Assembly: GCF_008704715.1 (NCBI RefSeq)
Contig: NZ_CP023689.1
Location: forward strand, 2,232,001-2,296,000
From: Streptomyces chartreusis
GTDB lineage: Bacteria; Actinomycetota; Actinomycetes; Streptomycetales; Streptomycetaceae
DNA: 64,000 nucleotides
Direction of reading: 5' to 3'
Shown here: positions 15,183-24,195 of the stretch, piece after piece
Numbering within the stretch: the first letter of the stretch is position 1
Layout: each line of letters begins with the position of its first letter
Program-made: the position numbers and the translations under genes
Notes under the pieces: generated by a model
What the model was told of the DNA's origin: nothing
Seen by the model: the letters and a program-made list of their open reading frames with translations, nothing else
Databases searched by the model: none

Positions 15183-15988
15183 TGGCCTCCGTCCTGCACG
15201 GCTGGCGGGCGGCACGTGTCACCCCGCTCGGCGAGCTGCACACCCCGCCCCGGATGACGGCCGTCCTGCTGCGGCTGACCGTCCAGGTGGTCCTGGTGGC
15301 GTCGCTGTGGCGCGGTCTGTACGCGCACACCGGCACCACCGCCGGACTGACCCGCGAACAGGCGGTGACGTACGCCGTCCTGGCCGTACTCGCCTCCCGG
15401 CTGCGGGAGCTGGACCAGTACGCGGGCCGGGACACGGTCATCCAGCACATGCACTTCGGCACGATCGTCTACTGGTACCTGCGCCCGCTGCCGCCCCAGC
15501 GCTACTACGCCCTGCGCGCCCTCGGCGAGCAGCTGTACGGCCTGGCGTGGGCCCTGTTCGGCTATGCGATCTGCCTGGCCGCGGGGGTGGTCGAGCCGCC
15601 CCGGTCCGCCGCGGTGGCCGGGGTGTTCGCGCTGAGCATGCTGCTGGGCCAGTGGGTCCTGTACTACGTCATGCTCCTGCTCGACCAGCTCTGCTTCTTC
15701 ACCATCCGCAACAACTCCGCGATGCTGATCCTGATCTTCGCGCAGAACCTGATGTCCGGGGTGTACGCGCCGCTGTGGTTCTTCCCGGACTGGTTCATCA
15801 CGCTGAGCGGCTTCCTCCCGTTCCAGGCGACGCTGAGCGTGCCGTTGTCGATCTACGTCGGCCGGATCGAACTGTCGGACGCGGGCGCCCAGTTGGCGGT
15901 CCAGGCGGTCTGGGTGCTGGTGCTGGCGCTGGTCACCCGCCGGGTGTGGCGGCGGGCCGCGCGACGTGTGATCTCGCAGGGAGGCTGA
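15182..15988 (+). CDS. ABC-2 family permease (PF06182/DUF990 type), first subunit
   Basis: A 268-residue integral membrane protein with about six hydrophobic segments, starting on the ATG that overlaps the ATPase stop. The sequence (TREQAVTYAVLAVLASRLRELD, here spanning residues ~58-79) fits the ABC2_membrane_6 family, where two different permeases and one ATPase form an exporter. One base separates it from the second permease. No substrate gene is adjacent. Confidence 0.85.
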   Translation: MASVLHGWRAARVTPLGELHTPPRMTAVLLRLTVQVVLVASLWRGLYAHTGTTAGLTREQAVTYAVLAVLASRLRELDQYAGRDTVIQHMHFGTIVYWYLRPLPPQRYYALRALGEQLYGLAWALFGYAICLAAGVVEPPRSAAVAGVFALSMLLGQWVLYYVMLLLDQLCFFTIRNNSAMLILIFAQNLMSGVYAPLWFFPDWFITLSGFLPFQATLSVPLSIYVGRIELSDAGAQLAVQAVWVLVLALVTRRVWRRAARRVISQGG

Positions 15989-15989
15989 G

Positions 15990-16790
15990 ATGTCGCTGAA
16001 GGCTCTGCGCATCGTCTGGCGCATCTCGCTGCTCAACATCCGTGCCGCGATGGAGTACCGCACGGAGTTCCTGCTGAACATCGCGATCGGCGCGATCTGG
16101 CAGATGTCGGTGATCGTGTTCGCGACGGTGCTGCTGGCCCGGTTCACCGGGATGGGCGGCTGGGACAGCGGGGACGTACTGCTCATCCCGGCGATCCGGA
16201 TGCTCGCGCACGGTCTGTTCGTGCTGCTGCTGGGCCGGGTGCACTTCATCGGCCGGCAGGTCCAGGAGGGGCGGATCGACATCTATCTCCTGCGCCCGAT
16301 GCCGGTGCACCGCCAGGTCCAGCTCGACTACTTCCCCACCAACGCGATCGGTGACCTGACGGTCGCGGCGGGCCTGATGGCGGGTGCGCTCAGCCGCAGC
16401 ACCCTGGACTTCTCGGCGGGCAGCGTCTCGTACCTGATCGCCGCGGTCGTCGGCGGCATGCTGCTGGAGGCGGCCCTGTTCACGGCCGTCGCCTCCGCGT
16501 GCCTGCGCTACCCCGCCGCCGACCACTGGGGCCGCTGGCTGGAGGAACTCCTCGGCACCTTCGGCAGCTACCCGCTGAACGTCCTGCCGAAGGCGGTAGG
16601 CGGCTTCCTCACCTTCGCCCTCCCGCTCGCGTTCGTCGCGTACTTCCCGGCGGCGGTCCTCACGGGCCACGACACGGCCGTTCCTTACTGGCTGGCCGCG
16701 TCCTCGCCGCTGCTGGGGCTGGTGGCGTATCTGGGGGCCCGCGGGCTGTGGCGGTGGGCGCTCGGGCACTACACGGGGGTGAACGGGTAA
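15990..16790 (+). CDS. ABC-2 family permease (PF06182/DUF990 type), second subunit
   Basis: A 266-residue integral membrane protein, the companion of the preceding permease. It begins MSLKALRIVWRISLLNIRAA, with an amphipathic N-terminus followed by six hydrophobic stretches. The segment RVHFIGRQVQEGRIDIYLLR (~residues 85-104) matches the cytoplasmic loop of this family. It ends the three-gene exporter operon right before a shared bidirectional terminator. Confidence 0.85.
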   Translation: MSLKALRIVWRISLLNIRAAMEYRTEFLLNIAIGAIWQMSVIVFATVLLARFTGMGGWDSGDVLLIPAIRMLAHGLFVLLLGRVHFIGRQVQEGRIDIYLLRPMPVHRQVQLDYFPTNAIGDLTVAAGLMAGALSRSTLDFSAGSVSYLIAAVVGGMLLEAALFTAVASACLRYPAADHWGRWLEELLGTFGSYPLNVLPKAVGGFLTFALPLAFVAYFPAAVLTGHDTAVPYWLAASSPLLGLVAYLGARGLWRWALGHYTGVNG

Positions 16791-16794
16791 CGGG

Positions 16795-16825
16795 CCGGCC
16801 GGCAGCCGGGGGGGCTGCCGGCCGG
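16795..16825. terminator. Bidirectional terminator between exporter operon and delta-60/RTX gene
   Basis: CCGGCCGGCAGCC (16795-16807) and GGCTGCCGGCCGG (16813-16825) form a perfect 13-bp stem with a GGGGG loop, lying between two convergent genes. Confidence 0.85.
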
Positions 16826-16839
16826 TGCGGGGCGGGTGC

Positions 16840-18861
16840 CTACGGGCAGCTGATCCGTGTGTCCCCGGCGTCCGTCGTGCAGGTGTCCAGGCCCGGGCCG
16901 CCGTTGGCGGTGTCGTTGGCCCCGACGTTGTCGATGGTGTCGAGCCGGTCGTTCCCGGAGTTGCCGAGCAGGGTGTCGTTGCCTGGGCCGCCGGTGAGGA
17001 CGTCGTTGTTCAGGCCGCCGTCGACGCGGTCGTTGCCGAAGTCGCCGTACACCGTGTCGGTGCCGGAGCCGGCGTTGATCGTGTCGTCGCCGCCGAGGCC
17101 GCACATGACGTCGGCGCCGGCGGTGCCGGTCATCGTGTCGTTGCCGCTGGTGCCGATGCGGGTGCAGCCGCGGGCGTTGTTGACCGTGGTGGGTGCCGTG
17201 GCCGTGTTGTTGGCGGTGTCAGGGTCGGACTGCGCCGCGCTCGCCGTGGCCCGGTCGGTGAGGGTTCCCGTGGCCCTGGGTTCGACGACGACCGTCACGG
17301 TGGTGCGGGCGCCGGCCGCGAGGGTGCCGAGGGCGCACGTCGCGCCGGTGGCGGAGGTGGTGCAGGTGCCCTGGCCCGGGGTGGCCGAGACGACGGTGGC
17401 GGCGGGGCCGGTGACGGTGTCGGTGAGGGTGACGCCGGTCGCCGAGGTGGTGGTGCTGTTGTTGACGACCGTCACGGTGAACGTGGCCCGGCCGCCGATG
17501 CTGACCGCGCCGGTGCCGGTCTTGGTGACCGACAGGTCGACCCCGGCGGGCGGAGGCGGCGGGGGCGGGGTGCCGACGCCGCCGAGGTAACGGGCCATGA
17601 GGCGGCGGCCGTTGCTGTCGCCGCCGAACGCGATGGCCTTGCCGTCGGGCTGGAGGGCGAGGGCGTTCGCCCGGTCGCCCGCGCCGAAGTCGGTCGTGGC
17701 GCGGCCGCCCGTGCCGAAGCCGGTGTCGAGGGTGCCGTCGGCGTTGAAGCGGGCGAGCAGGAAGTCGCCGGGCGACCCGCTGCCGGCCGCGACGATCCGG
17801 TCGTCGGGCTGGACGACGAGGTCGTTCACGCCGGCGGTGCCACCGAAGTCCGTGGTCGCGACTCCGCCGGTGCCGAAGGCGGTGTCGCGGCTGCCGTCGA
17901 CGTTGTAGCGCACGAGTGCGAAGCGGTCCGCGCTCTGTCCGCCGACGATGATCCTGCCGGTCGACTGGACGGCCACGGTCTCGCCCCAGTTGTAGCCGCC
18001 GAGGTCGGTGGTGACCTTGCCGTCGCCGCTGAAGGTGGTGTCCGGGCTGCCGTCGGGGTTGTAGCGGGCCACGGCGAAGTCGAAGAAGCTCTCGCCCGCG
18101 GAACCGGCCATGACGATCTTGCCGTTGGGCTGGAGGATCATGTCCTGCGCGCTCGCACCGCCGCCGCCCGTGTCGGAGAACGCGGTCATGGTCAGGCCGT
18201 CACCGCCGCCGAAGGTACTGTCCGGGGTCCCGTCCGACAGGTACCTCAGGACCGCGAACCAGCCGCCGGCGTAGGCTCCGGCGACGATCCTCCCGTCCGG
18301 TTGCACCGCGACCCCGACGGCTTCCTCGGCCCCGCCGGCCAGGCCGGGACTGACCCAGCCGTCACCGCCGCCGAAGGACGTGTCGACGCTGCCGTCGGCG
18401 TTGTAGCGGGCCACCGTGAACCAGCAGCAGCCCGCGAACTCGTCGTCGGTCTCCTGGTGCCGGCCCGCCACGACGATCTTCCCGTCGGGCTGGATCGCGA
18501 CCCTCTGGGCCACGTCGTTGCCGTTCTCGAAGTCGGTCACCACCTCGCCGTCGCCACCGCCGAACGAGGTGTCGACGCTGCCGTCGGCGTTGTGCCGCGT
18601 CAGGACGAACTCGGCGTCGAGGTACTCGGGGTCCTGGAGCCACCCGACCGAGACGATCTTTCCGTCGGGCTGGACCGCCACGTCCTCGCCCTCGGAATAG
18701 CTGGGCGCGGTGACGGTGACCCGGCCCCCGGTGCCGAACGTGGCGTCCAGGTCACCGGGTGCGGCGAAAGCGCCGTGCGGTGCCGCGACGACGAACGCCA
18801 GCGCCATGACCGAGGCGGCCAGGGCGCGTGTGGTTCCCCGTAGGGAATCAATGATGGACAT
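16840..18861 (-). CDS. Secreted delta-60 repeat propeller / DUF11 / RTX calcium-binding protein
   Basis: A 673-residue secreted protein. A signal peptide covers residues ~1-34 (cleavage near AFA-APGD). Residues ~35-400 hold seven delta-60 type repeats (pattern TFGTGG...VQPDGKIVVAG), enough for a seven-bladed beta-propeller. A GTPPPPPPPAG linker leads to one DUF11 adhesion-type Ig domain (~435-555). Residues ~570-670 carry about eight RTX nonapeptides (GNDTLLG, GGDDTING-like), which fold on binding calcium, ending in a Cys-containing tail (DTRISCP). All three parts are extracellular modules. Cell-surface or matrix binding is the likely role, and no catalytic motif is seen. It is monocistronic and convergent with the exporter operon. 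Confidence 0.85.
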   Translation of the reverse strand: MSIIDSLRGTTRALAASVMALAFVVAAPHGAFAAPGDLDATFGTGGRVTVTAPSYSEGEDVAVQPDGKIVSVGWLQDPEYLDAEFVLTRHNADGSVDTSFGGGDGEVVTDFENGNDVAQRVAIQPDGKIVVAGRHQETDDEFAGCCWFTVARYNADGSVDTSFGGGDGWVSPGLAGGAEEAVGVAVQPDGRIVAGAYAGGWFAVLRYLSDGTPDSTFGGGDGLTMTAFSDTGGGGASAQDMILQPNGKIVMAGSAGESFFDFAVARYNPDGSPDTTFSGDGKVTTDLGGYNWGETVAVQSTGRIIVGGQSADRFALVRYNVDGSRDTAFGTGGVATTDFGGTAGVNDLVVQPDDRIVAAGSGSPGDFLLARFNADGTLDTGFGTGGRATTDFGAGDRANALALQPDGKAIAFGGDSNGRRLMARYLGGVGTPPPPPPPAGVDLSVTKTGTGAVSIGGRATFTVTVVNNSTTTSATGVTLTDTVTGPAATVVSATPGQGTCTTSATGATCALGTLAAGARTTVTVVVEPRATGTLTDRATASAAQSDPDTANNTATAPTTVNNARGCTRIGTSGNDTMTGTAGADVMCGLGGDDTINAGSGTDTVYGDFGNDRVDGGLNNDVLTGGPGNDTLLGNSGNDRLDTIDNVGANDTANGGPGLDTCTTDAGDTRISCP

Positions 18862-18987
18862 GGCGCAAGAGTCGGGACGCGGCGGCGGTGGCCGGGCACG
18901 GCAGGCTGGTGAATCGGCTTACTGGGCCGCAGAGTTCCACCCTGCGGGGTGACCGTTACGACGATATGAAGCGCGGTGGCGGGCGGG

Positions 18988-20265
18988 TCAGGTCCGGCTG
19001 CCCGAGCGCCTGATCGGCGTGAACAGGGCGGCGCCCGCGATCAGTACGCAGCACGCGCCCGCGACCAGGCTCACCGGGGTCGTGCCCTGCTGTTCCGCGG
19101 CCCAGGTCAGGACGGCCGCGCCGATCGGGGCGGCCGCGTACTGGAGGGTCCAGAAGGCGGAGGTGACGCGGCCGAGGAGCGGCTCCGGGGTGACCTCCTG
19201 GCGCAGCGACATGGAGCAGGTGCCGGCCATGCCGACGCAGGCCAGGAACGCCGCGGTGAGGGCGGCGACGACGGGGACGTCCCGCGCCCAGCCGAGCCCG
19301 GCGAAGGCGAGTCCGCACACGGCGACCGATCCCGTCCAGGTCGCTCCGAAGCCGAGCCGGCGGCGGACCCGGGCCACCAGGAGGGCGCCGGTGATCGTGC
19401 CGAGCGCGCCGACGGCCATGACGGTGCCGACCGTGCCGTCGTCGTGGCCGAGGTCGTGCTTGAGGTGGTAGATGACCAGGTCGTTCAGGCCGAGGGTGAG
19501 GAAGCTGAAGACGAACAGCAGGGCCGTCAGGGCGCGCAGCACCGGGTGGCCGCGGAGGAAGTCGATCCCGGTGCGCAGGTCCCGCCACAGTCCCGACCGT
19601 TCGGTGGCCTTCCCGGGCCGCCCGCGCAGCCGTACGAAGGCCAGGCAGGCGGCGGAGACTCCGAAGCTCGCCGCGTCCACGCCGACGGCCGCGGCCGGGC
19701 CGGACCAGGCGGCGACCAGGCCTGCGCACAGCGGCCCGAGCACCCCGGCCGCGGCGGCGGTGGCGTTCAGCCGGCCGTTGGCCTCGGTGAGCCGCTCGGT
19801 GCCGACGAGACCGCGCACCACCGTGACGTACCCGACGGCGAACAGCATGCCGACGGCCTCGCACAGCGGCAGGACGACGTACAGCAGCCAGATCTGCGGC
19901 CCGAACAGCCAGACCAGCGGGACGAGTCCGTACAGCACCATCCGCACGAGATCGCAGGCGATGAGCAGCTTGCGCCGGTCGACGCGGTCGACGACGGCCC
20001 CCGCGAACACCGCAGCGACCACCGAGGCGGCCCCGCCGACGGCCGTGAGCAGCCCCATCCGCGCGATCGAACCGGTCGCCTGGAGCACCAGCAGCGGCAG
20101 CGCGATCAGCGCGAAGGAGTCCCCGAGAAAGGAGAGCGTCTGCGCGACCCAGAAGGTCGTGAAGTCGCGTTGCCGCCACAGGGGTCGTGCGGGGCCGTCG
20201 GACGCGGACGCGGGAGGGACGCGTGGGTCGTCGGCTTCCCTCTCATGCTCTGCCTCGTACGTCAT
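18988..20265 (-). CDS. MFS transporter (enterobactin exporter/macrolide efflux-like)
   Basis: A 425-residue, 12-TM major facilitator. The ATG at 20265 is chosen over an in-frame ATG at 20313 because GGGGGGCGG precedes it directly. The region WRQRDFTTFWVAQTLSFLGD (~30-49) and the motif A-like loop DRVDRRKLL (~90-98) are typical of the DHA3 drug-efflux family (MFS_3). Export of an antibiotic or siderophore-like compound is the family expectation. No biosynthetic gene is next to it. Confidence 0.85.
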   Translation of the reverse strand: MTYEAEHEREADDPRVPPASASDGPARPLWRQRDFTTFWVAQTLSFLGDSFALIALPLLVLQATGSIARMGLLTAVGGAASVVAAVFAGAVVDRVDRRKLLIACDLVRMVLYGLVPLVWLFGPQIWLLYVVLPLCEAVGMLFAVGYVTVVRGLVGTERLTEANGRLNATAAAAGVLGPLCAGLVAAWSGPAAAVGVDAASFGVSAACLAFVRLRGRPGKATERSGLWRDLRTGIDFLRGHPVLRALTALLFVFSFLTLGLNDLVIYHLKHDLGHDDGTVGTVMAVGALGTITGALLVARVRRRLGFGATWTGSVAVCGLAFAGLGWARDVPVVAALTAAFLACVGMAGTCSMSLRQEVTPEPLLGRVTSAFWTLQYAAAPIGAAVLTWAAEQQGTTPVSLVAGACCVLIAGAALFTPIRRSGSRT

Positions 20266-20349
20266 CCGCCCCCCGTCGATTCGAGACCCGGAGATGGATC
20301 GAACCTCCGGCAACCCTACGGGGGGCGGTGACGACCGACGAACGGCACC

Positions 20350-20862
20350 TCAGTGATCGGCGCAGCAGGGCGTGGGTTCCGGGACCTCGAACGGGACCAG
20401 GGTGCCGCCGATCGCCGGCATGGCGGTCAGGACGAGTTCGTCGTGCTGCCACTGCGGGCGGACGTGGTCCCTCGTCACCAGGGGGGTGTCGGGGGCCGGG
20501 CCGCCCGGGGTGCCGAGCACCGTGACGCGGGCGATGGCCGAGCGGGACAGGACCTCGGCGATCGTCAGGGTGCCGGTCAGGGTCGAGACGCCCGGGTAGA
20601 GGACCGCGCGGCCGACCGCGTCCGGCGCACCGGGAGACACCTCGTGGCCCCCGGCCGTGAGCCGCTCCTGGGCGGTACGCAGGAGCGGCTCGGACGGCAG
20701 GGCCAGCGAGAGCGCCACGCGCGGACGCTCTCCCCGCACCAGGTGGGTGCAGCCGAACACGCCCTCGGGGAGGGCGAGTTCGGCCGCCAGCGTGTGGAGC
20801 AGGTGGTCGGCCGCACGGAGGTCCCTGACACCCGCGTCCACGGTCAGGACGTACGGCGTCAC
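20350..20862 (-). CDS. Conserved hypothetical protein coupled to the PHP hydrolase
   Basis: A 170-residue cytoplasmic protein I do not recognise. The GTG at 20862 overlaps the stop codon of the PHP metallohydrolase by four bases (GTGA), so the two are translationally coupled and probably work together. The sequence starts VTPYVLTVDAGVRDL and ends with a Cys-Cys-Ala-Asp-His tail (PTPCCADH) that could bind metal. No signal peptide or TM segment is present. Confidence 0.7.
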   Translation of the reverse strand: MTPYVLTVDAGVRDLRAADHLLHTLAAELALPEGVFGCTHLVRGERPRVALSLALPSEPLLRTAQERLTAGGHEVSPGAPDAVGRAVLYPGVSTLTGTLTIAEVLSRSAIARVTVLGTPGGPAPDTPLVTRDHVRPQWQHDELVLTAMPAIGGTLVPFEVPEPTPCCADH

Positions 20863-22592
20863 GAGGGCAGGACCCACACCGGGTTGGAGTAGAACCACAG
20901 GTCGCGCCACGGGTCGGCGTCACCGACGACGTCGATGGCGGGGCCCGCCGGGTCCACGGCCGCGCCCATCGCGCCGACGGCGCCACGGTTGCCGTCGGTG
21001 CCGCGCAGGCGGACGTAGACGGGGCGGTCGACCCTGCCGAGGTCGTAGGTGAGACGGACCGCTCCGGAGGACTTGTTCACCTCGTAGGACTTGACCACCT
21101 TCGCCGTCGGCGCGCTGAACGTGTCCTTGTCCGCGACCGGGCCGGTGACATCGCCCTGGATGACGTCGACGCGGGCCAGCTTGGGCACGAAGCCCGCCCA
21201 GTTGGGGCCGCCGGCCATCGCCACGTCCACGGTCAGCGTGACGTCGGTGCCCTTGCGGACGTGCAGGGCGCCGCCCAGGGTGGCCCAGCGGTGGCCGCCG
21301 GTCACGCGGACGTCGAGGCCGCTGAGGAGCTGGCCGTGGTCGACCCAGATGCGACCCGCGCGGATGCCCTCCATGACGGCGGCGTAGGAGAAGCCGTCGG
21401 AGCCGACGTGCGTACGGCTGTACTGGCCGGGCCAGTAGTCGCCCTGGGCGATGTCGATCTGGCCGCCGTAGACGGGGTCGGCGTAGCGGCCGTCGGTCTC
21501 GAAGTTGCCGCCGGTGCCGCGCGCGGCGGTGTCGGCGTAGACCTGGTGGGAGTCGGAGTTGGCGGTGATCCACCACGGCTTGCCCTCGGCGAGGAGGCTG
21601 TCCCACAGGCCGCCGACGGTCGCCGTCATCCAGTCGAAGCCGCCCCAGGTGCGGTAGCTCTCCAGCGGGTAGCCGGCGAAGGAGTTGGCGCTGGGGTTGT
21701 TGTCGTAGATGCCGCGGGCGCGGCCCGGGCCCATCGGTGCGGGCAGGCCGGCGGCCTGGTGGCCGGGGGCGCCCTCGAAGCCGATGGCGATCTGGCGGCC
21801 GCGGCCCGCGTCACGCCAGTTGCGTATCTCGTGCGGGGAGTCGACACCGCGCCGCGCCGGGTGGTTGGCGAGCATCAGCGCGTCCTTGACCTTGCGGCGC
21901 TGGACCTGCTCGGCGAGGAAGTTCAGGCCGGCGACGGCAAGGGCCTCGTTGGCGGGCGTCGAGTCGGAGGCGTTCTTGACGCTGCCGTCGTAGTCCGTCT
22001 CGAACTGCTTGAGGACGGAGACCTCGTTGCTGCCGGGGTGCACGAAGACGGTGCCGTGCTCGGCGCCCGGGATGTTCCACTCCAGGCCCTGGAAGACGAG
22101 GGTGTCCTCGTAGGCGGCGCGGGCCGCCCTGATGTCCGGGTTGACCTTGTCGACACCGATCTTGGCGTGGGTCGTGCTGCCGTGGTCGGTGATGACCAGC
22201 CAGTCCATGCCGTGCTTGGCGCCCTGGCGGACCTGGTCGACGACGCGGTACTTGCCGTCGCTGCTGTACTGGGTGTGGATGTGGTGGTCACCGGACAGCC
22301 ACAGGAAGCCGTTCGACCGGCGGCCGCCGGAGGCCGGGGCCGAGGAGGCGGCGGACGCGGGAGCGGCGGCGGCCGCGGCCGGGGCGACGACGCTCGCGGC
22401 GGCCAGACCCGCGCCCAGCAGTCCCGCCCGGCGCAGCAGGGTGCGGCGCGACTGCTGCTCGGGGGTGAGGGCCTCGTCGGGCACGGCGGGGTCGAATGCG
22501 GCGGGCAGCGCGGCCGCCGCGTCGTGCGAGTGGTCGTGGTCGTGTCCGTGGTGGTGATGATGGCCGTGGCCGTGCGTGTGCCCGTGTCCCAT
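20859..22592 (-). CDS. Tat-exported PHP-family metallohydrolase (CehA/McbA-like) with His-rich N-terminus
   Basis: A 577-residue protein starting at an ATG with AGGAGG seven bases upstream. The first ~24 residues are almost all His, Gly and Asp (MGHGHTHGHGHHHHHGHD). A Tat signal follows: SRRTLLRRAGLLGAG at ~47-61, then a hydrophobic Ala-rich segment. The mature PHP domain has the metal motifs GDHHIHTQYSSDG, ITDHGSTTH, LANHPARRG and NSDSH in the expected order. CehA/McbA relatives hydrolyse phosphodiesters, phosphonates or carbamates with a metal cluster. The His-rich stretch lies upstream of the Tat motif, so it would face the cytoplasm before export and may load or sense metal (inference). 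It is divergent from a secreted DNase I-fold hydrolase. Confidence 0.85.
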   Translation of the reverse strand: MGHGHTHGHGHHHHHGHDHDHSHDAAAALPAAFDPAVPDEALTPEQQSRRTLLRRAGLLGAGLAAASVVAPAAAAAAPASAASSAPASGGRRSNGFLWLSGDHHIHTQYSSDGKYRVVDQVRQGAKHGMDWLVITDHGSTTHAKIGVDKVNPDIRAARAAYEDTLVFQGLEWNIPGAEHGTVFVHPGSNEVSVLKQFETDYDGSVKNASDSTPANEALAVAGLNFLAEQVQRRKVKDALMLANHPARRGVDSPHEIRNWRDAGRGRQIAIGFEGAPGHQAAGLPAPMGPGRARGIYDNNPSANSFAGYPLESYRTWGGFDWMTATVGGLWDSLLAEGKPWWITANSDSHQVYADTAARGTGGNFETDGRYADPVYGGQIDIAQGDYWPGQYSRTHVGSDGFSYAAVMEGIRAGRIWVDHGQLLSGLDVRVTGGHRWATLGGALHVRKGTDVTLTVDVAMAGGPNWAGFVPKLARVDVIQGDVTGPVADKDTFSAPTAKVVKSYEVNKSSGAVRLTYDLGRVDRPVYVRLRGTDGNRGAVGAMGAAVDPAGPAIDVVGDADPWRDLWFYSNPVWVLPS

Positions 22593-22676
22593 GAACGCCT
22601 CCTGGGATGCCGCCGGCTTCCAGCGGCTGCCTTCTACGGCGCTGTTGCGCCGCCTGTGGAGGATCAAGGCGAAACA

Positions 22677-22815
22677 TGAACGTTGAACGAGCGAGGCATG
22701 ACCGCCGGGTGCCACCGACACGGCGGATCGCCCCGCCTCTCACAGTTTCCTCAACGACCCTTGTACGTCAGCCTTGTTGACACCGAACCTGAACAACGCT
22801 CAACTTCAACGTTCA
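22677..22815. promoter_or_regulatory. Inverted pair of TGAACGTTGAA sites in a divergent promoter
   Basis: TGAACGTTGAA at 22677-22687 recurs in reverse orientation (TTCAACGTTCA) at 22805-22815. There is one copy near each of the two divergent secreted-hydrolase genes, 85 bp and 34 bp from their starts. TTCA-rich stretches resemble half-sites of Streptomyces PHO boxes, but the 11-bp spacing of a true PHO box is not clear. Confidence 0.5.
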
Positions 22816-22848
22816 TCTTCTTCGTCACCGACCGGAGACACCCCCACC

Positions 22849-24177
22849 ATGAGAAGACTGATCGGTACGCTCGCGGCGGCCGCACTGGCCCTCACCGGCC
22901 TCACCGCCACCGCCGCCACCCCCGCGACAGCCACGACGGCCGCCGCTTCCGGGTCCTTCAACGTGCTGACGTACAACATCGCGGGCCTCCCTCTCGGCCT
23001 CGGCGACAGCGACCCCGAGACGAACACCCCGCTCATCGGACAGCGGCTGGGCCCGTACGACATCGTCAACGTGCAGGAGGACTTCAACTACCACGCCTCG
23101 CTGTACGCCAACGACACCCACCCCTACCGCACGGCGACCAGCGGCGGCGCGGCCTTCGGCGACGGCCTCAACACCCTCTCCGACCACCCCTTCGAGGACT
23201 TCGAGCGGGTGCGGTGGAACGACTGCACCGGCACCAACTGCCTTACGCCCAAGGGCTTCACGCTGGCCCGCGTGCGCCTCGCCGAGGGCGTGTTCGTGGA
23301 CCTGTACAACGTCCACACCAACGCCGACTCCGACGACGCCGCCCTCGCCGCCCGCCGCGCCAACGTCGAGCAGCTGTCGGACTTCATCCAGGCCAACTCG
23401 GCCGGCAACGCGGTGATCGTCATGGGCGACACCAACACCCGCTACACCCGCACCGGTGACAACATCCGCACGCTCGTCGCCGAGAACGGCCTGACCGACG
23501 CGTGGGTGCAGCTCGTGAAGGGCGGCACGCCCCCGGCGGCGGGCGGTGACGCGCTGCTGTGCGACGCGACGGCCCCGGCCAACGACTGCGAGGTCGTGGA
23601 CAAGGTCCTCTACCGTGGCGGCGAACTGCTGTCCCTGAACGCGACCCGCTACAACGACGACTGGGCGAACTTCCTGCGCGAGGACGGCAAGCACCTCTCC
23701 GACCACTTCCCGCACACGGTCGACTTCTCCTACACCCTCGACCCGTCCCTGAGGGCGAGCGACTTCATCGGTGGCCCGCACGGCACGGCCTTCAACGACG
23801 CCGACGACCTCCCGGCCACACCCGCGCCCCGCACCCTGACCCTGCGCGGCGGCTCCCGCCTGGACGCGGTCGCCCTGACCCACGACGGCGGCAGCGCCCT
23901 CACCCACGGCGGCACGGGCGGCACCGCGACGTCCCTGACCCTCGCCGCCGGCGAGCACCTCACGACGGTGAGGCTGACGCAGGGCCAGAAGGACGGCCGT
24001 ACCCGGATCTTCTCGGCGGCCTTCACGACCGACAAGGGCCGCACGCTGTCGTCCGGTACGGCGACCTCGGACGCGAAGACCTTCACGGCGCCGTCGGGTT
24101 GGCAGATCGTCGGGTTCACCGGGCGCTCCGGCGACGAGATCGACAAGCTGGGGGTGCTGTACGCGCCGATCGGCTGA
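22849..24177 (+). CDS. Secreted endonuclease/exonuclease/phosphatase-fold hydrolase with jacalin-like C-domain
   Basis: A 442-residue secreted protein with a signal peptide at ~1-30. Residues ~35-300 form a DNase I/sphingomyelinase fold: NVLTYNIAGLP, VQED, LYNVHTNAD, MGDTNTRY and KHLSDHFP contain the conserved Asn, Glu, His, Asp-Asn and Asp-His catalytic elements. Residues ~310-442 resemble a jacalin-like lectin or related beta-prism domain, suggesting sugar or lipid headgroup targeting. The likely activity is phosphodiesterase or sphingomyelinase-type hydrolysis outside the cell. It shares a divergent promoter with the PHP metallohydrolase, so the pair may be co-regulated, perhaps by phosphate. 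Confidence 0.83.
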   Translation: MRRLIGTLAAAALALTGLTATAATPATATTAAASGSFNVLTYNIAGLPLGLGDSDPETNTPLIGQRLGPYDIVNVQEDFNYHASLYANDTHPYRTATSGGAAFGDGLNTLSDHPFEDFERVRWNDCTGTNCLTPKGFTLARVRLAEGVFVDLYNVHTNADSDDAALAARRANVEQLSDFIQANSAGNAVIVMGDTNTRYTRTGDNIRTLVAENGLTDAWVQLVKGGTPPAAGGDALLCDATAPANDCEVVDKVLYRGGELLSLNATRYNDDWANFLREDGKHLSDHFPHTVDFSYTLDPSLRASDFIGGPHGTAFNDADDLPATPAPRTLTLRGGSRLDAVALTHDGGSALTHGGTGGTATSLTLAAGEHLTTVRLTQGQKDGRTRIFSAAFTTDKGRTLSSGTATSDAKTFTAPSGWQIVGFTGRSGDEIDKLGVLYAPIG

Positions 24178-24195
24178 CGGTGCGAGACTTCCCCG

